From: Paracoccaceae bacterium
GTDB taxonomy: Bacteria > Pseudomonadota > Alphaproteobacteria > Rhodobacterales > Rhodobacteraceae
DNA: 15,250 nt
NCBI GenBank assembly: GCA_003565055.1
Contig: PXDM01000128.1
Location: forward strand, 1-15,250
Reading direction: 5' to 3'
Shown: one piece after another, positions 6,125-13,522 of the stretch
How positions within the stretch are numbered: the stretch's first letter is position 1
Layout: each line of letters begins with the position of its first letter
Translations under genes and position numbers: made by a program
The notes under the pieces: model-generated
What the model was told of the DNA's origin: nothing
Database searches by the model: none
Seen by the model: only the letters and a program-made list of their open reading frames with translations

Positions 6125-6936
6125 CGGATCCCGGCACCGGGCATGCTCACCAGAGCTCCAAGATTACGCGCCGGGAAATTCACTGTTTCCACATCGAGAA
6201 CAATACAGATATCGGTCGTCCGAAAAGCGTGGTCAATGAACACACCTTGCCCGACGGTCGCGCCAAGTCGCAGGTAGGAGCGGATCAGCGGCGGCATCTG
6301 GGCCATGGCCTGCTTGCGGTCGAGCGCCTCCGGTGGCAGGGGGATGAAGGCGTTGCGCTGCTGCGAGCTCACCCGCAAATGCGCAGGCGCCAGATGGTCG
6401 TGATGCAGGCAACTGAGCGCCTGCGACCATGTAGCGGGGTCGATTCCGGGAAAACTGGCCGCGCCGAAGAGAAGCTCTATTTCGTGGGCGCGCGCATATT
6501 CCGCAAGACCGTGCCACATTTGCAACACCCCAATTCCGCCACGATGTTCGGGCGAAATACAGGACCGACCCAATTCCAGCAGGCGTCGACCAGAGCGGCG
6601 CAAGGGCGTCAGATCAAACTCGGCATCGCAATAAAAACCACCAGCTGCCGCCTGCAGGTGATCCGGCAACAGCCGATAGGCGCCCACAACGTGATCCCCT
6701 GCGGCGGGGTCGCGTGTCTCGTCAATCAGGAGCAAATGGTGGAAAATCGGGTCAAAAGCGTCTTTCTCAAGACGTGCCGCGTGATCCACCAAGGGGCCGT
6801 CCGCTCCGAGCTCCTCGACAAACACCCGGTAGCGCAGGCGCTGTGCGGCGTGCAGGTCGATTTGATCGCGCGCAAGTCGAACAGTGAGCCGCGCAGCCCC
6901 CGTTGCGCAGCCTGTCGAGGCCAGCGCGCGCGCCAT
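6121..6936 (-). CDS. olsB: L-ornithine N-alpha-acyltransferase (GNAT fold)
   Basis: Makes lyso-ornithine lipid from ornithine and 3-hydroxyacyl-ACP, the first step of ornithine lipid synthesis. The OlsB hallmarks are visible: AAQRLRYRVFVEELG (30-44), the GAYRLL strand (85-90), ELGRSCISPEHRGG (121-134) and LLFGAASFPGID (155-166), with YLRLGATV near the end. From ATG 6936 it has 271 residues, normal for the family. That start has AAAGG seven bases upstream. In-frame starts farther up (6969, 6984, GTG 7026) would add a weakly conserved tail and have poor ribosome sites. The stop overlaps the olsA start. No Pho box is visible in the 107 bases upstream. Confidence 0.88.
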   Translation of the reverse strand: MARALASTGCATGAARLTVRLARDQIDLHAAQRLRYRVFVEELGADGPLVDHAARLEKDAFDPIFHHLLLIDETRDPAAGDHVVGAYRLLPDHLQAAAGGFYCDAEFDLTPLRRSGRRLLELGRSCISPEHRGGIGVLQMWHGLAEYARAHEIELLFGAASFPGIDPATWSQALSCLHHDHLAPAHLRVSSQQRNAFIPLPPEALDRKQAMAQMPPLIRSYLRLGATVGQGVFIDHAFRTTDICIVLDVETVNFPARNLGALVSMPGAGIR

Positions 6937-7043
6937 AATTTTGCCTTTATTTTCCGCGTGTTCAGGCATGGCGAGATGAGGCATCCGCTCTAAACACTTT
7001 GTTTCTGCAATCACGCTTGAACGCACGCAATGGTTGTGTGAGC

Positions 7044-7226
7044 CTACAGATCATGGTCGGGAACAAGCACCAAAGAAATTCGCGAGGCATTAATGACCTT
7101 TTTACCGGCATCGGAGAACATAACGGTGACATACGCATCCACACGCGATTGCACCTGTCCAATGCCCCAACACGGGTGGTCAGGGTGACGAACGAACATT
7201 CCAGGGGCAAAGACAAGATGGCTCAT
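7044..7226 (-). CDS. Small free-standing DUF3553 protein
   Basis: A 60-residue protein beginning MSHLVFAPGMFVRHPDHPCW and continuing GIGQVQSRVDAYVTVMFSDA, then GKKVINASRISLVLV. The pattern GMxVRHPxxPxWGxGQVQS, VxFxxAGKKVI is that of DUF3553, a Tudor/CarD-like beta-barrel domain also found at the C-terminus of some UvrD/PcrA helicases, where related domains touch RNA polymerase. Free-standing copies of this size occur in Rhodobacterales; their function is not established. ATG 7226 is chosen because homologs start just before the GMxVRHP motif; the longer in-frame extension up to 7541 runs antisense to chpT and is not protein-like. It is head-to-head with chpT, and olsB follows 107 bases downstream on the same strand. 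Confidence 0.82.
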   Translation of the reverse strand: MSHLVFAPGMFVRHPDHPCWGIGQVQSRVDAYVTVMFSDAGKKVINASRISLVLVPDHDL

Positions 7227-7871
7227 ACGCAAACCAATAACGCCGCAGGCCGAGCAGATCAAATGACAAACGAGGCGCTTGACCTCTCGGCATCGCTGGC
7301 TTCGCGCATCTGCCACGACCTTGTCAGCCCCATGGGCGCGATCAGCAACGGGCTGGAATTGCTGCAACTCTCGCAGCAGCACGGTGGACCGGAATTCGAG
7401 CTGATCACGCAGAGCGTTGAAAGTGCGACGACGCGATTGCGCTTCTATCGGATCGCGCTGGGGCGAGTCTCGGCAGATCAGAAGATCGGGCGGGCTGAAA
7501 TCCTGTCGATCCTGAGCGCGATGGAAAAGCACCAGAAACAACGGTATCAGTGGAACAGCACGGCGGAACTGTCGCGGCGTCAGGTCAAGCTGGTCTTCTT
7601 GATGCTGATGTGTCTGGAAACAGCCCTGCCATGGGGCGGCCGGATCGAGATCGACGACACGGCCGAAGGGCTGGCCTTCACTACAGTCTCGGAGCGCTTC
7701 AAGATCAATGACGAGTTATGGGCGCGGCTGGAACAGCCGGTCAGTTTCGCCGAACTTTCTTCCGCACAGATCCATTTCGGCCTCGCACGGGCGGAACTGC
7801 GCAAGCAGCACGCCAAATATGTGATGACGCAAAATCCCAGCGGATTGTCGATCCGCATTGATTTCGCCTGA
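7218..7871 (+). CDS. chpT: Histidine phosphotransferase ChpT
   Basis: Phosphorelay protein expected to carry phosphate from the hybrid kinase CckA to the regulator CtrA (and CpdR), controlling motility, gene transfer agent or cell-cycle genes in this order. The 217-residue protein has the phosphoacceptor H33 in SRICHDLVSPMGAISNGLEL (29-48), followed by a degenerate HATPase-like domain (about 90-217) without ATP-binding G boxes, as expected for the family. ATG 7218 has AGGGGC nine bases upstream. ATG 7263 gives a 202-residue protein with His at position 18, closer to typical homologs, but has no clear ribosome site. With the first choice the CDS overlaps the DUF3553 start by nine bases, so each gene's promoter must lie in the other's coding region. 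Confidence 0.85.
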   Translation: MAHTQTNNAAGRADQMTNEALDLSASLASRICHDLVSPMGAISNGLELLQLSQQHGGPEFELITQSVESATTRLRFYRIALGRVSADQKIGRAEILSILSAMEKHQKQRYQWNSTAELSRRQVKLVFLMLMCLETALPWGGRIEIDDTAEGLAFTTVSERFKINDELWARLEQPVSFAELSSAQIHFGLARAELRKQHAKYVMTQNPSGLSIRIDFA

Positions 7872-8005
7872 CGCCTCACGTCGCAAAATCGTTCAGAACA
7901 GGGAAGTTCGGCAATGTGACGCCGATCAGGGCGCTGCGGGATGACAGCAACGAATATTCTGCTAAGCTGGCGCATGTAATGACCAACATCTTGAAAGGAC
8001 TTCAG

Positions 8006-8278
8006 ATGAGCAAGCTGTTTTCTGCAACCATTCTCGCGGCAACGCTGGCTTTGGCCGGTTGCCAGATGACGCAGACCGAACGGAGCATCGCGGGAGGCGT
8101 GGTTGGCGCGGCCGGGGGGCTTGCCGTGGGCAATCTGCTCGGGGCGAACACCAACTGGACGATCCTGACCACAGTCGCGGGGGCAGCCGCCGGGACACTT
8201 CTGGCGCGGAATGATGCGACGGGCCAATGCGCCTATGCGCGCGGCGACGGCACCTATTACGAAGCGCCCTGCCAGTGA
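8006..8278 (+). CDS. Small glycine-rich lipoprotein
   Basis: The 90-residue product has a lipoprotein signal, MSKLFSATILAATLALAGC, with lipobox LAGC and the lipidated Cys at 19. A glycine-zipper-like segment follows (IAGGVVGAAGGLAVGNLLGA, 28-47) with a second Gly/Ala helix at 55-66, and then a hydrophilic tail with two more Cys (75 and 89) that could form a disulfide. It resembles small outer-membrane lipoproteins with Gly-zipper domains (the Rick_17kDa/SlyB style), though the tail is short and family membership is uncertain. GAAAGGA at 7993-7999 gives a well-placed ribosome site for ATG 8006; the in-frame start at 7916 would bury the signal peptide. Monocistronic, with a strong terminator just downstream. 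Confidence 0.8.
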   Translation: MSKLFSATILAATLALAGCQMTQTERSIAGGVVGAAGGLAVGNLLGANTNWTILTTVAGAAAGTLLARNDATGQCAYARGDGTYYEAPCQ

Positions 8279-8294
8279 GCCGACACAGGTGACG

Positions 8295-8329
8295 AAAAAG
8301 CCCCGGAACGATCCGGGGCTTTCTCTTTT
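8295..8329. terminator. Bidirectional Rho-independent terminator
   Basis: AAAGCCCCGGA (8297-8307) and TCCGGGGCTTT (8312-8322) form a perfect 11-pair stem with loop ACGA. On the + strand CTCTTTT follows; on the - strand the stem runs into TTTTT (8299-8295). It serves the lipoprotein gene and the converging amidohydrolase gene. Confidence 0.9.
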
Positions 8330-8334
8330 CCGCG

Positions 8335-9498
8335 TCATCCGGCGCGCAAGCGTTGCTCGGCGAGCTCCACCCAATAGCTGCAGCCCGCCGGGATGATGGC
8401 GTCGTTGAAATCATAAGCCGGGTGATGCACGTCGGCGCTGTCGCCGTTGCCGACAAGGATATAGGCGCCGGGCCGCTCATTGAGCATATAAGCGAAATCC
8501 TCGCCGCCCATGACCAGCGGCGCTTCGGCGCAGCCCCCGGCCACGGCGCGCGCGGCGTCAATGGCGTGGCCAGTCTCGAGCTCAGCATTCACCATGACCG
8601 GATAGCCGCGCCGGTAATCGACGCGCGCGGCCCCACCGAAAGCCGCCGCGACCTGCTCGGTGAGCGCCGTCAGGCGGGTTTCGGCGAGCGCGCGCATCTC
8701 GTCGCTGAGCGTGCGCACCGTCCCGCGCAGCGTCACATGCTGCGGGATCACGTTGAAGGCCTGACTTTCGGTGACAAAAGAGGTGACCGAGACCACGACC
8801 TCCTGCGTCGGGTCGGCATTGCGGCTGACGATGCTCTGCAGCGCCACGACGATATGCGCGGCGATCAGTGTCGTGTCGATGCAGTGATGGGGTTTGGCCG
8901 CGTGGCCGCCGCGCCCTTCGACCGTGATTTCGAACTGATCGGTGGCGGCGAAAAACGGCCCCGGACGGATCGCGAATGTGCCCGCAGGCGTGCCGGGCCA
9001 GTTATGCATGCCGTAGACTTCCTGCACGCCAAACCGCGCCATCAACCCGTCGCGGCACATCGCGTCACCGCCGCCACCGCCTTCTTCGGCGGGCTGGAAG
9101 ATCACAACCACTGTGCCGTCGAAATTGCGCGTCTCGGCCAGATATTTGGCCGCCCCCAGCAGCATCGCCGTGTGCCCGTCATGCCCGCAAGCATGCATCT
9201 TGCCCGGCTCGCGCGAGGCATAATCGCGCCCTGTCGCCTCATGGATGGGCAGCGCGTCCATATCCGCGCGCAGGCCCACCACGCGGCCCGAACCCGTCGA
9301 TTTGCCCCGGATCACGCCCACAACGCCTGTGCGCCCGATGCCCTCGACCACCTCGTCACAGCCAAACTCGCGCAGCTTTTCGGCGACGATTCCGGCGGTG
9401 CGGTGGCAGTCATAGAGGATTTCCGGATGGGCGTGGAAATCATGCCGCCAGGCCGTGATCTCGGGCAGCATTTCGGAAAATCTGTTCTTGATCGGCAT
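8335..9498 (-). CDS. M20 family amidohydrolase (hippurate hydrolase / N-acyl-amino acid hydrolase type)
   Basis: Metal-dependent hydrolase removing acyl groups from N-acyl amino acids or similar amides in the cytoplasm. The 387-residue protein has the M20D signature: LRADMDALPI (77-86), HACGHDGHTAMLLGAA (102-117, with metal ligands C104 and H106), the catalytic and metal-binding glutamates of FQPAEEGGGG (134-143), MHNWP (164-168), the lid domain's GRGGHAAKP (195-203) and GGEDFAYM (331-338), with HHPAYDFND at 359-367. This matches HipO/AbgA-type amidohydrolases rather than DapE. No signal peptide. GGGGAAAA just before ATG 9498 is a fair ribosome site. The substrate cannot be read from sequence. 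It lies between the lipoprotein and serB with no obvious metabolic link. Confidence 0.9.
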   Translation of the reverse strand: MPIKNRFSEMLPEITAWRHDFHAHPEILYDCHRTAGIVAEKLREFGCDEVVEGIGRTGVVGVIRGKSTGSGRVVGLRADMDALPIHEATGRDYASREPGKMHACGHDGHTAMLLGAAKYLAETRNFDGTVVVIFQPAEEGGGGGDAMCRDGLMARFGVQEVYGMHNWPGTPAGTFAIRPGPFFAATDQFEITVEGRGGHAAKPHHCIDTTLIAAHIVVALQSIVSRNADPTQEVVVSVTSFVTESQAFNVIPQHVTLRGTVRTLSDEMRALAETRLTALTEQVAAAFGGAARVDYRRGYPVMVNAELETGHAIDAARAVAGGCAEAPLVMGGEDFAYMLNERPGAYILVGNGDSADVHHPAYDFNDAIIPAGCSYWVELAEQRLRAG

Positions 9499-9551
9499 GG
9501 TTTTCCCCAGGTTGCGCTCAGATCAAACGATGGCACAAGGCGCGACGCATC

Positions 9552-9584
9552 GCCAGCGGGGGAGCGCTGAAAAACCGCGCTGGC
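9552..9584 (-). terminator. Weak hairpin after serB
   Basis: GCCAGCG (9552-9558) and CGCTGGC (9578-9584) pair directly after the serB stop codon, with a further AGCGCT palindrome in the loop. No U-tract follows on the - strand, so termination is possible but unproven. Confidence 0.3.
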
Positions 9585-10466
9585 TCAGGTCGCGGTGGAA
9601 AATTCATCCACACTGTAGCCCTGCAGATAGAGCAGCGCGGTCAGATCGCCATGGTTGATGCGCAGATCGCATTGGGCGGCGACCGCAGGTTTAGCGTGCA
9701 GCGCCACGCCCGCGCCCGCACGCCCCAACATGCCCAGATCATTCGCCCCGTCGCCCACGGCGATCACATCGGCGGGTGTTATCCCCAGCCGCGCGGTGAT
9801 CTCATCCAGAGCCGCGACCTTGGCCGCGCGGCCTAGAATGGGCTCGGCGACCGTGCCGGTGAGCGCGCCAGCTTCGACATGGAGCGTGTTGGCGCGATGT
9901 TCGTCGAAACCGAGATGGGCGGCGACTTGGGCGGTGAAGGCCGTGAACCCGCCCGAGACCAGCGCGGCATGCCCGCCATGGGCCTTCATCGTGGCGATCA
10001 AAGCGCTCCCACCGGATGTGTAGGTGATGCGGGTCGCCAGCACATGGTCGATCACGGCTGCGTCGAGGCCCTTGAGCAGCGCCACACGTTCGCGTAGCGC
10101 GTCCTCGAAATCCAGCTCACCATTCATCGCGCGGGCGGTGATGCCCGCGACATGCGCCCCGACCCCGGCTTCATCGGCCAGCTCGTCAATGCATTCCTGT
10201 TCGATCATGGTGCTGTCCATATCCGCCAGCAGCATGCGCTTGCGCCGCCCCGCGCGCGGCTGCACCGCCAGATCGAGCCCGCGCGCCTGCAGGTCTTTCC
10301 AGACCTGCCAGCGGTTGTCGGGCATCTGCGCGAGATCGAATTCGGCGGCGATGCCGGGATTGAGCCAGCGCGCCGCGCCCCCGCCCCAGGCATTGCGCAG
10401 CGCTTCCACCGTGGTCGCGTCGAGCGTGGGCGTGGCGGGGTCGGTGAGCAAGGTGGCGACAAACAT
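9585..10466 (-). CDS. serB: Phosphoserine phosphatase
   Basis: Last step of serine synthesis, phosphoserine to serine. The 293-residue protein has a short, poorly conserved N-terminal region (1-70, the ACT-like part of long SerB forms) and a HAD phosphatase domain: DMDSTMIEQECIDELA (82-97, nucleophile D82 and acid/base D84), substrate-binding region GELDFEDALRERVALLKG (116-133), SGGFTAF (171-177), K216 and GDGANDLGML (238-247). ATG 10466 has GGAG nine bases upstream; the long in-frame extension to 10751 runs antisense into serC and is not conserved-looking. It diverges from serC across 162 bases, so the three serine genes make one cluster on two transcripts. Confidence 0.94.
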   Translation of the reverse strand: MFVATLLTDPATPTLDATTVEALRNAWGGGAARWLNPGIAAEFDLAQMPDNRWQVWKDLQARGLDLAVQPRAGRRKRMLLADMDSTMIEQECIDELADEAGVGAHVAGITARAMNGELDFEDALRERVALLKGLDAAVIDHVLATRITYTSGGSALIATMKAHGGHAALVSGGFTAFTAQVAAHLGFDEHRANTLHVEAGALTGTVAEPILGRAAKVAALDEITARLGITPADVIAVGDGANDLGMLGRAGAGVALHAKPAVAAQCDLRINHGDLTALLYLQGYSVDEFSTAT

Positions 10467-10582
10467 GGCAGTGCGCTCCGGGCAGCTTGGATCAGCGGGC
10501 CGCGTCGTTTTTGCGCGCCCGAGCGGCGCTCTAGTGCAATTTTCCATCTTGCGCCAGAGCGGATCGGGGCGTAAGGCCGTGC

Positions 10583-10628
10583 GTGGGACACCCTTCCCCA
10601 ACGAAGGGCACATATCTGGAAGGATACC
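10583..10628 (+). ncRNA. Candidate serC leader RNA element
   Basis: The last 46 bases before the serC ATG can fold into two small hairpins. The first pairs CCCTTC (10591-10596) with GAAGGG (10603-10608), loop CCCAAC, extended across a bulge by GTG (10583-10585) with CAC (10609-10611). The second pairs TATC (10613-10616) with GATA (10623-10626) and places the ribosome site GGAAGG in its loop and 3' arm. A structured 'serC' RNA motif has been described from comparative genomics in the 5' leaders of alphaproteobacterial serC genes. Position, size and two-hairpin form fit, but I matched it from memory and cannot test covariation. Confidence 0.5.
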
Positions 10629-11786
10629 ATGACTGGACCTGCACAACCGGCCAAGCGCCCGGCCAATCCGCGCTTTTCTTCTGGCCCCTGCGCCAAAATC
10701 CCCACATTCTCGCTTGATCTCTTGGCTGACGCGCCTCTGGGCCGCTCGCACCGGGCGGCTGTGGGCAAAGCCAAGCTGAAGGCCGCGATTGACGAGACGC
10801 GCGAGATCCTCGGCGTGCCCGACGACTACCGGATCGGGATCGTGCCCGCATCCGACACAGGCGCGGTCGAAATGGCGATGTGGTCACTCTTGGGCGCGCG
10901 TCCGGTCACGATGGTCGCCTGGGAGAGCTTCGGCGCGGGCTGGGTCACGGATGCGGTCAAGCAGCTGAAGCTCGACGCGGATGTGCGCACTGCCGATTAC
11001 GGGCAGATCGTCGATATGGCGGCGGTGAATTACGACACGGATGTTGTGTTTACCTGGAACGGCACGACCTCGGGCGTGCGCATGCCGCATGGCGAGATGA
11101 TCCCGGAGACCCGCGCGGGGTTGACGATCTGCGATGCGACCTCGGCGGCCTTTGCGATGGACCTGCCCTGGGACAAGCTCGATGTCGTGACATTTTCCTG
11201 GCAGAAGGTCATGGGCGGCGAGGCCGCGCATGGCATGCTGATCCTGTCCCCGCGCGCCGTTGAGCGGTTGGAAAGCTACAACCCGCCCTGGCCTTTGCCG
11301 AAGATTTTCCGCATGACCAAGGGCGGCAAGCTGATAGAGGGCATTTTCAAGGGCGAGACGATCAACACGCCCTCCATGCTCGCGGTCGAGGATTATCTGG
11401 TGGCGCTGGACTGGGCGCGGTCGATTGGCGGTTTGCCTGCGCTGATCGCGCGTTGCGAGGCCAATGCGGGCGTGATCGCGGAGTTCTGCGGGTCGCGTGA
11501 CTGGATCGCCAATCTGGCCGAAGATCCGGCAACCGCTTCGACCACCAGCGTCTGCCTGAAATTCACCGATCCGGTCATCCCCGACGGCGCGGCTTTCGCC
11601 AAAGCGGTCGCCAAGCGGCTGGAAGCGGAAGGCGTGGCGCTCGATATCGGCGCTTACCGCGACGCGCCGGCGGGCCTGCGCATCTGGTGCGGCGCGACGG
11701 TCGAGACCTCTGATGTCGTGGCGCTGATGGGCTGGCTCGACTGGGCCTATCACGCTGAGCGCGCTGCCCTGTCCGCGGCGGCCTGA
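10629..11786 (+). CDS. serC: Phosphoserine aminotransferase
   Basis: PLP enzyme converting 3-phosphohydroxypyruvate and glutamate to phosphoserine and 2-oxoglutarate. The 385-residue protein begins with the family's RPANPRFSSGPCAK (10-23) and has LGRSHRAAVGK (37-47), PASDTGAVEMAMWSLLG (73-89), the cofactor Asp169 in CDATSAAFAMDLPWDKLD, and the Schiff-base Lys193 in FSWQKVMGGEAAHGM (189-203). The sequence type is the alphaproteobacterial/archaeal SerC subgroup, distinct from the E. coli form. The start is set by GGAAGGA four bases upstream and by the conserved N-terminus. It is followed by serA after 69 bases, probably cotranscribed, and diverges from serB. Confidence 0.95.
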   Translation: MTGPAQPAKRPANPRFSSGPCAKIPTFSLDLLADAPLGRSHRAAVGKAKLKAAIDETREILGVPDDYRIGIVPASDTGAVEMAMWSLLGARPVTMVAWESFGAGWVTDAVKQLKLDADVRTADYGQIVDMAAVNYDTDVVFTWNGTTSGVRMPHGEMIPETRAGLTICDATSAAFAMDLPWDKLDVVTFSWQKVMGGEAAHGMLILSPRAVERLESYNPPWPLPKIFRMTKGGKLIEGIFKGETINTPSMLAVEDYLVALDWARSIGGLPALIARCEANAGVIAEFCGSRDWIANLAEDPATASTTSVCLKFTDPVIPDGAAFAKAVAKRLEAEGVALDIGAYRDAPAGLRIWCGATVETSDVVALMGWLDWAYHAERAALSAAA

Positions 11787-11855
11787 TCCCATCTGCGCAG
11801 CAGGGTGCGGCCCTGCTGCCCTTATCTTTCCCAATCGTATCAAGGAGCCACAACC

Positions 11856-13451
11856 ATGGCACCCAAAGTTCTCGTCTCTGACGCGCTGTCGGAAACCGCT
11901 GTCCAGATCTTCCGCGATCGCGGCATTGATGTCACCTTCGAGCCGAAACTTGGCAAGGACAAGGAGCGGCTGCTCGAAGTCATCGGCCAGTATGACGGCC
12001 TCGCGATCCGCTCGGCCACCAAGGTCACCGAGAAGATCCTCGCCGCCGCCCCCAACCTCAAGGTCATTGGCCGCGCCGGGATCGGGGTCGATAATGTCGA
12101 TATTCCGGCCGCGTCGAAAAAAGGCGTGATCGTGATGAACACGCCCTTCGGCAATTCGGTCACAACGGCGGAACATGCGATTTCGCTGATGATGGCCGTC
12201 GCGCGCCAGATCCCCGAGGCCAATGCCTCGACCCATGCGGGCAAATGGGAGAAGTCGCGCTTCATGGGCGTGGAGCTGACCGGCAAGACGCTGGGCGTGA
12301 TCGGGGCGGGCAATATCGGCGGGATCGTCTGCGACCGCGCGCTGGGGCTGCGCATGAAGGTCGTGGCCTATGATCCGTTCCTGTCGGAAGAACGCGCGGT
12401 CAAGCTGGGCGTCACCAAGGTCGAGTTGGACGAGCTCTTGGCACGCGCTGATTTCATCACGCTGCATGTGCCGCTGACCGACAAGACGCGCAATATCCTG
12501 TCGGCAGAAAACATCGCCAAGACCAAGCCCGGTGTGCGGATCGTCAATTGCGCGCGGGGTGGGCTGATTGACGAGGCGGCACTCGCCGAGGCGCTGAAAT
12601 CGGGCCATGTCGCAGGCGCGGGGCTCGATGTGTTCGAAGTGGAGCCCGCCACCGAGAACCCGCTTTTCGGTCTGCCGAATGTCGTTTGCACGCCACATCT
12701 GGGCGCGTCGACCACCGAAGCGCAGGAAAATGTCGCGCTGCAAGTGGCCGAGCAGATGGCCGATTACCTTGTCTCGGGCGCGGTGCAGAACGCGCTGAAC
12801 ATGCCCTCGGTCACGGCCGAGGAAGCCAAGGTCATGGGGCCGTGGCTGCATTTGGCGCGTCATCTGGGCGCATTTGCGGGCCAGTTGACGGACGAGCCGA
12901 TCAAGGCCATCAACATTCTCTATGACGGCAAAGTGGCGGAGATGAATCTCGACGCGCTGGGCTGCGGGGCGATTGCGGGCATCATGGCGGCCACCAACCC
13001 GGATGTGAACATGGTCTCCGCCCCGGTTGTGGCGCGCGAGCGCGGGGTGAAGATCTCGACCACGACGCAAGCGAAATCCGGGGTGTTTGATGCCTATATC
13101 AAACTGACCGTCGTGACCGAGACGCGCGAGCGCTCCATCGCGGGCACGGTCTTCTCGGACGGCAAGCCGCGTTTCATCCAGATCAAGGGTATCAATATCG
13201 ACGCGGAAGTGGGCGCGCATATGCTCTACACCACGAATCGCGATGTGCCGGGCATCATCGGCACCTTGGGGCAGACTCTAGGCGATGGCGGCGTGAATAT
13301 CGCGAATTTCACGCTGGGTCGTTCGGCCTCTGGTGCGGATGCGATTGCGCTTCTCTATCTCGATGCACAACCGCCCGAGCCTGTGCTCGACCAGTTGCGC
13401 GAGACGGGCCTGTTCCAGCAAGTGCGCCCGCTGGCTTTTGACGTCGCCTGA
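11856..13451 (+). CDS. serA: D-3-phosphoglycerate dehydrogenase, long form
   Basis: First step of serine synthesis, oxidising 3-phosphoglycerate with NAD+. The 531-residue protein is the type with substrate-binding, Rossmann, intervening (ASB) and ACT domains. Visible are GRAGIGVDNVDI (72-83), the dinucleotide-binding VIGAGNIGG (148-156), NCARGGLIDE with catalytic R234, the EVEP glutamate (about 263), TPHLGAST with H281, the ASB domain at about 320-450, and a C-terminal ACT domain (about 455-531, TTNRDVPGIIGTLGQTLGDG) that usually binds serine for feedback control. AAGGAG at 11842-11847, eight bases before ATG 11856, sets the start; an in-frame ATG at 11805 lacks such a site. It ends the serC-serA unit. 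Confidence 0.96.
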   Translation: MAPKVLVSDALSETAVQIFRDRGIDVTFEPKLGKDKERLLEVIGQYDGLAIRSATKVTEKILAAAPNLKVIGRAGIGVDNVDIPAASKKGVIVMNTPFGNSVTTAEHAISLMMAVARQIPEANASTHAGKWEKSRFMGVELTGKTLGVIGAGNIGGIVCDRALGLRMKVVAYDPFLSEERAVKLGVTKVELDELLARADFITLHVPLTDKTRNILSAENIAKTKPGVRIVNCARGGLIDEAALAEALKSGHVAGAGLDVFEVEPATENPLFGLPNVVCTPHLGASTTEAQENVALQVAEQMADYLVSGAVQNALNMPSVTAEEAKVMGPWLHLARHLGAFAGQLTDEPIKAINILYDGKVAEMNLDALGCGAIAGIMAATNPDVNMVSAPVVARERGVKISTTTQAKSGVFDAYIKLTVVTETRERSIAGTVFSDGKPRFIQIKGINIDAEVGAHMLYTTNRDVPGIIGTLGQTLGDGGVNIANFTLGRSASGADAIALLYLDAQPPEPVLDQLRETGLFQQVRPLAFDVA

Positions 13452-13464
13452 GGCTAGGCTCTGA

Positions 13465-13496
13465 TCAGGGCATGGGGCGATAGCGCCATGCCCTGA
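13465..13496 (+). terminator. Long hairpin after serA, no U-tract
   Basis: TCAGGGCATGG (13465-13475) and CCATGCCCTGA (13486-13496) form a perfect 11-pair stem; inside it, two more pairs across a G-G mismatch close a GATA tetraloop. No T-run follows, so it may be a weak terminator or a transcript-stabilising structure between serA and the phosphoesterase gene. Confidence 0.45.
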
Positions 13497-13522
13497 GAGG
13501 ACCACTTGCACAGGACCGCAGC

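Noticed and set aside
9455..9658. Short + strand frame between the amidohydrolase and serB
   Set aside because: It covers the ends of both genes antisense and lacks codon bias and a ribosome site.
10884..13220. A 778-codon open frame on the - strand opposite serC and serA
   Set aside because: It is antisense to two certain enzymes, composed of His/Arg/Asp-rich sequence typical of the mirror frame of GC-rich genes, and has no domain.
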